A DNA stretch of 64,000 nt from Desertivirga xinjiangensis (GTDB lineage: Bacteria > Bacteroidota > Bacteroidia > Sphingobacteriales > Sphingobacteriaceae), in NCBI RefSeq assembly GCF_024436435.1, contig NZ_JAFMZP010000005.1, positions 186,001-250,000 of the forward strand, read 5' to 3'. The translations under genes were made by a program, and so were the position numbers. This document shows positions 60,654 to 64,000 of this stretch, in pieces. The notes below the pieces were generated by a model. It made no database searches. It was not told the origin of the DNA and saw only the letters and a list, made by a program, of their open reading frames with translations. How positions within the stretch are numbered: position 1 is the first letter of the stretch; every line of letters starts with the position of its first letter.

Positions 60654-61244
60654 ATGCGGCAAATAGCTGAAGATGACTATATATTGCTTCTTTTAAGTGC
60701 CTCAGAGGGAAATGAGAGGGCCTTTGCAAGTCTTTTTTATAAATACAGTCCAGCTTTAATGTCTTTTGCCAAAAAGTTTACCCATAATTCTGACGAAGCA
60801 GAGGAAATTCTGCAAAATGTTTTCCTGAGAGTATGGTTACACCGGGACAAACTGCCAGAAATTGATAACATAAAAAGCTGGCTTTATAAATTTGTGGCAA
60901 ATGAGAGCCTGGCCTATATTCGTAAGAAGACGACAAGGGCTAAAACTCAGCTTCATTTCCAAAGCAAGGCAAGCATATCTTATAATGATATCGAACAGAC
61001 CGTAAATGCTAATGAGCTGAAAGATATTGTGGCTCAGGCCGTAAATTCCATGCCTGAGCAGAGGAGAAAGATCTTTAATCTTAGCCGGACAGAAGGTTTG
61101 ACCATTCTCGAAATCAGCGAGCAGTTGAATATTTCCCAAAGCACGGTAAAAAACACGTTAGTCACTGCTCTGAAATTCATTCGTGATTATCTCAAAGCCT
61201 ACGGTTATTCTTCTTTTGTTTTTATTGCCCTAATACTAAGTTAA
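60654..61244 (+). CDS. ECF RNA polymerase sigma-70 factor, second locus
   Basis: The 196 residues carry region 2 (AFASLFYKYSPALMSFAKKF, then AEEILQNVFLRVWLHR) and region 4 (MPEQRRKIFNLSRTEGLTIL, ISEQLNISQSTVKNTLVTAL). It heads a second ECF/FecR/SusC series. Together with the first locus and the truncated copy near 30.8 kb, this makes three ECF genes in 31 kb. Confidence 0.93.
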   Translation: MRQIAEDDYILLLLSASEGNERAFASLFYKYSPALMSFAKKFTHNSDEAEEILQNVFLRVWLHRDKLPEIDNIKSWLYKFVANESLAYIRKKTTRAKTQLHFQSKASISYNDIEQTVNANELKDIVAQAVNSMPEQRRKIFNLSRTEGLTILEISEQLNISQSTVKNTLVTALKFIRDYLKAYGYSSFVFIALILS

Positions 61245-61333
61245 TTTTATTTTATTATTCAATAGTACTTTCATTCTTCAGCTGCTTCTTACCATAAAAA
61301 GCCTGATCATTCCGGCCTTTGTATACATGCAAA

Positions 61334-62500
61334 ATGGAAAAGCAGAGAATAAGATATCTATTTCAAAGTTTCATGAACAAGACGATAAGTCTTGAGGAAC
61401 AGCAGGAGTTGCTTGAACTGATCGAACATGAACCTGAAGAAAAGTTCAGTGAGATTATCTCCGAACTTATTGAGTCGGGAGACAGGGAAAATGTGTCTCT
61501 AGAGGAATGGACAAATTTCGTGTCTGCTGCAATTTCTGCAGACAAACCTGTAGCCAGAGTCCGCAGCTTCCGCCCGCTTTACCGTTATATTTCAGCGGCT
61601 GCCATTGTGGTGATCCTTGGTATTGGAGCTTATTTTTATATTAATACACTAAGGCAACCTAAACAGATCGCATCATCAAACATCAGACCCGGCGAAAGCA
61701 AGGCAGTATTAGTGATGGAGAATGGTGAGACAATAGAATTAGATAAGAATTTAAAGGCCAACGAAGTATTTGCTTTAAATCCTACCATTAAATCTATTAC
61801 AGAAGGCGAACTGGTTTATAATAAAGATGCCGCAGGCGCATCAAAAACTTCAGGAATCAACATCCTGAGAACTCCCAAAGGTGGTGAGTACCGGGTGGTT
61901 TTGCCCGACGGTACTATAGCCTGGTTAAACTCCGATTCGGAATTGAAATTCCCTACATCCTTTGATGACGCCACACGTAAGGTTGAGTTGAAAGGTGAGG
62001 CTTATTTTGAAGTAACGAGTTATTCTAATAGAACCTGGCCGTTTATAGTTAGTACTCTTCACCAGGAAGTGCAGGTGTTAGGTACTAAATTTAACATAAG
62101 CGCCTACCAGGAAGATGGTTTTGTCAAAACTGCCTTGCTGGAAGGTAAGGTCAGAGTGCTTAATAAAAACTCCCAGGAAACAGTTATTCTAAAACCCGGT
62201 CAGGAAGCTTCTTTAGACAAAGCTTCCAGTCAGCTAAATGTGTACACCACAGAAGTGGAGGAGGCAATTGCATGGAAAGAGGGCCTGTTTGTATTTAATA
62301 ATGAGGACTTATATCTGGCAATGAATAAGATTTCCAGATGGTATGATGTAGACGTCGTTTACAAAGGAGATTTTCAGGATAAAGAGATCTGGGGTACGGT
62401 ATCCAGGAATGAAGATATAAATAGTCTTTTCAAAACCCTTGAGGCTACAGGAGTAGCTACATTTAAAATAGAAGGAAGGAGGGTGCTGGTAATGCGCTGA
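61334..62500 (+). CDS. FecR-family anti-sigma factor, second locus
   Basis: The protein has about 388 residues from ATG 61334 (MEKQRIRYLFQSF); the frame also opens at 61319. It has a cytoplasmic part, one transmembrane helix (YISAAAIVVILGIGAYFYI), a FecR domain (YRVVLPDGTIAWLNSDSELK, KVELKGEAYFEV, VQVLGTKFNISAYQ) and a DUF4974 end (NNEDLYLAMNKISRWYDVDV). It should restrain the sigma factor encoded 90 bp upstream and listen to the STN domain of the receptor downstream. Confidence 0.92.
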   Translation: MEKQRIRYLFQSFMNKTISLEEQQELLELIEHEPEEKFSEIISELIESGDRENVSLEEWTNFVSAAISADKPVARVRSFRPLYRYISAAAIVVILGIGAYFYINTLRQPKQIASSNIRPGESKAVLVMENGETIELDKNLKANEVFALNPTIKSITEGELVYNKDAAGASKTSGINILRTPKGGEYRVVLPDGTIAWLNSDSELKFPTSFDDATRKVELKGEAYFEVTSYSNRTWPFIVSTLHQEVQVLGTKFNISAYQEDGFVKTALLEGKVRVLNKNSQETVILKPGQEASLDKASSQLNVYTTEVEEAIAWKEGLFVFNNEDLYLAMNKISRWYDVDVVYKGDFQDKEIWGTVSRNEDINSLFKTLEATGVATFKIEGRRVLVMR

Positions 62501-62637
62501 TCTTAATGAAAATGATGTAGCTTTTTTTAATAAGCTGAGGACAGTTCCAGTGTCCCCAGCATTATAAAAATTAGCTTAGAAATACTTAGTAATAGTCGTT
62601 AATCAATCCTATTGTATAATCCAAACCATACAAAAAT

Positions 62638-64000
62638 ATGTTTTTTTCTCCTTTCGTTACAGGACTTTCTGTAATATTTAACAGGCGTAATTTCCTAATT
62701 ATGAGGCTAGTGTTTTTTTTAATGACCCTGTTTATCATTGAAGTGAATGCCGAAGGGTATGCACAAAAGATTTCCCTGTCAAAAAGCGGAGTGCCACTTG
62801 CATCAGTTTTCCGGGAAATAAGGAAGCAAACCCAGTATAATGTGATCTGTGATGCCTCGATTATAAAAAAGGGGTATTCAGTTTATGTGAATGTAAAAGA
62901 AGCCAGTGTTGAAAAAGCCCTGCAGGAGTGCCTGAGTGGTTTGCCTTTAACGTTTATGATCAATTCTAAGAATATTATCATAATGAGAAAAAGTGAGGTA
63001 TCCGCCCAGATAAATGCTGTTAAGGGAATCGTCACTGACCTTAATAAAGTACCCTTGCCGAGCGTGGCGGTGAAAGTTAAGTCTACCGGCAAAACCACAT
63101 TGACTTCAGGAAATGGAGCGTTTTCTGTCGAGATTCCAGACCAATCGGATGAATTGATAATCAGTCATCTTGGATTCAATACCCAAACCCTAAAAGTGAG
63201 TACCGGGCAAAATTTAGCTATTGTGCTGGAAGAAGCTGTTGAAGTGTTGAAAGACGTTGTGGTGGTAGGTTATGGTGCACAAAAAAAGAAAGATATTCTT
63301 GGTGCAGTAAGCGTTATCACTTCAGAGGATTTTGAAGACAGGCCCTCAACAAATTTAGGTTATTCAATACAAGGAAAAGCTGCGGGGGTTCAGGTCACCA
63401 GGCCATCAGGAAAACCACAGGGTGGTTTCAGTTTACGGGTTCGGGGAACAAACTCTATTACTGCCGGAAGTGAGCCTTTATATGTTATTGATGGAGTTCC
63501 AACGCAATTACTCTATGATATAAACCCGAATGACATAGAAAGCATGACTGTCTTGAAGGATGCAGCATCAGCCGCGATTTATGGAGCATCGGGTGCAAAC
63601 GGAGTAGTTTTAATAACGACAAAAAGGGGTAAAACTGGAAAAACGAGATTGAATCTAAGTGCTTACAGCGGGATAAGTACTACTGCAAACAAGCTGGATG
63701 TATTAAACCGAACAGAATATTTGTCCTTAATGGACGAACTAGGTCAGGTGGCAAACTGGAATAACTTTACCGCAAATACCAATTGGCATGATGAAGTGTT
63801 CAGGACGGCTAATCTGCAGAATTACCAGTTGTCTGTAGATGGAGGAAACGAACAAACCAAGTATTATGTTTCCGGCGCTTATACAGCGGAGCAGGGAGTA
63901 GTTAAATCAAATGACGTAAAAAGGGGAACCTTCAGAACCAATATAGATCAAAAGATTAATGAGCGGGTTACCATTGGAGCTAGTTTAAGTTATGCCCGCT
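62638..64000 (+). CDS. SusC/RagA-family TonB-linked outer-membrane protein with STN domain, 5' part only
   Basis: The frame is open from ATG 62638 to the window edge, covering 454 N-terminal residues. A second ATG at 62701 (MRLVFFLMTLFIIEVNAEGYAQ) gives a more usual signal peptide. An STN domain follows at about 45-115, then a carboxypeptidase-regulatory-like domain (VKGIVTDLNKVPLPSVAVKV) and the plug (VGYGAQKKKDILGAVSV, LRVRGTNSITAGSEPLYVID, YGASGANGVVLITTKRG). The barrel begins before the cut. A SusD gene is expected just beyond the window. Confidence 0.93.
   Translation, partial: MFFSPFVTGLSVIFNRRNFLIMRLVFFLMTLFIIEVNAEGYAQKISLSKSGVPLASVFREIRKQTQYNVICDASIIKKGYSVYVNVKEASVEKALQECLSGLPLTFMINSKNIIIMRKSEVSAQINAVKGIVTDLNKVPLPSVAVKVKSTGKTTLTSGNGAFSVEIPDQSDELIISHLGFNTQTLKVSTGQNLAIVLEEAVEVLKDVVVVGYGAQKKKDILGAVSVITSEDFEDRPSTNLGYSIQGKAAGVQVTRPSGKPQGGFSLRVRGTNSITAGSEPLYVIDGVPTQLLYDINPNDIESMTVLKDAASAAIYGASGANGVVLITTKRGKTGKTRLNLSAYSGISTTANKLDVLNRTEYLSLMDELGQVANWNNFTANTNWHDEVFRTANLQNYQLSVDGGNEQTKYYVSGAYTAEQGVVKSNDVKRGTFRTNIDQKINERVTIGASLSYAR

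Overview
The window reads as chromosomal DNA of a Bacteroidota member, most likely Sphingobacteriaceae (Pedobacter-like). The evidence is two ECF sigma/FecR/SusC-type loci, a SusC/SusD pair, PorP/SprF and two kinds of type IX secretion (T9SS) C-terminal domain, many short-leader lipoproteins, DUF6624/DUF4221/DUF6252-like/DUF5689 proteins, and starts that mostly lack a Shine-Dalgarno sequence. No rRNA, tRNA, CRISPR array, phage or complete insertion sequence was seen.

Layout. 0-6.6 kb (minus strand): a partial LLM-class flavin oxidoreductase, a dinB-dnaE2 translesion pair behind a nested palindrome that could be an SOS-type operator, a tandem universal stress protein and a frameshifted methyltransferase. 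6.8-16.3 kb: a PRISE-type reductase, a PQQ sugar dehydrogenase lipoprotein, a T9SS type A cargo, a spore-photoproduct-lyase-like radical SAM enzyme, a structured intergenic segment ending in a strong terminator, a membrane-anchored AraC regulator, and an internally deleted RsbQ-like hydrolase next to a PAS signalling protein. 16.8-29.7 kb: an 11.8-kb gene for a 3,938-residue T9SS type B surface protein carrying nine exactly spaced 258-bp YDG repeats plus a divergent tenth, followed by its PorP/SprF partner and a terminator. 29.8-37.5 kb: GDPD, gene remnants, a small membrane protein, an S41 peptidase, a DUF6624 protein, an NmrA-like reductase and a MocR regulator. 37.7-41.5 kb: three consecutive decayed genes.

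42.0-56.4 kb holds the most coherent system: ECF sigma, FecR anti-sigma, STN-containing SusC, SusD, an endonuclease/exonuclease/phosphatase (EEP) lipoprotein, two tandem BACON-DUF5689 lipoproteins, a second secreted EEP enzyme and an unrecognised lipoprotein, closed by a terminator. It has no glycoside hydrolase or polysaccharide lyase. It looks like a self-regulated import locus built around phosphodiester cleavage, plausibly for extracellular nucleic acid or another phosphodiester, but the substrate is inferred.

56.6-64 kb: a secreted ApbE flavin transferase, a PAS histidine kinase with a single-domain response regulator, a thioredoxin-reductase-like flavoprotein, and a second ECF/FecR/SusC locus cut by the window edge.
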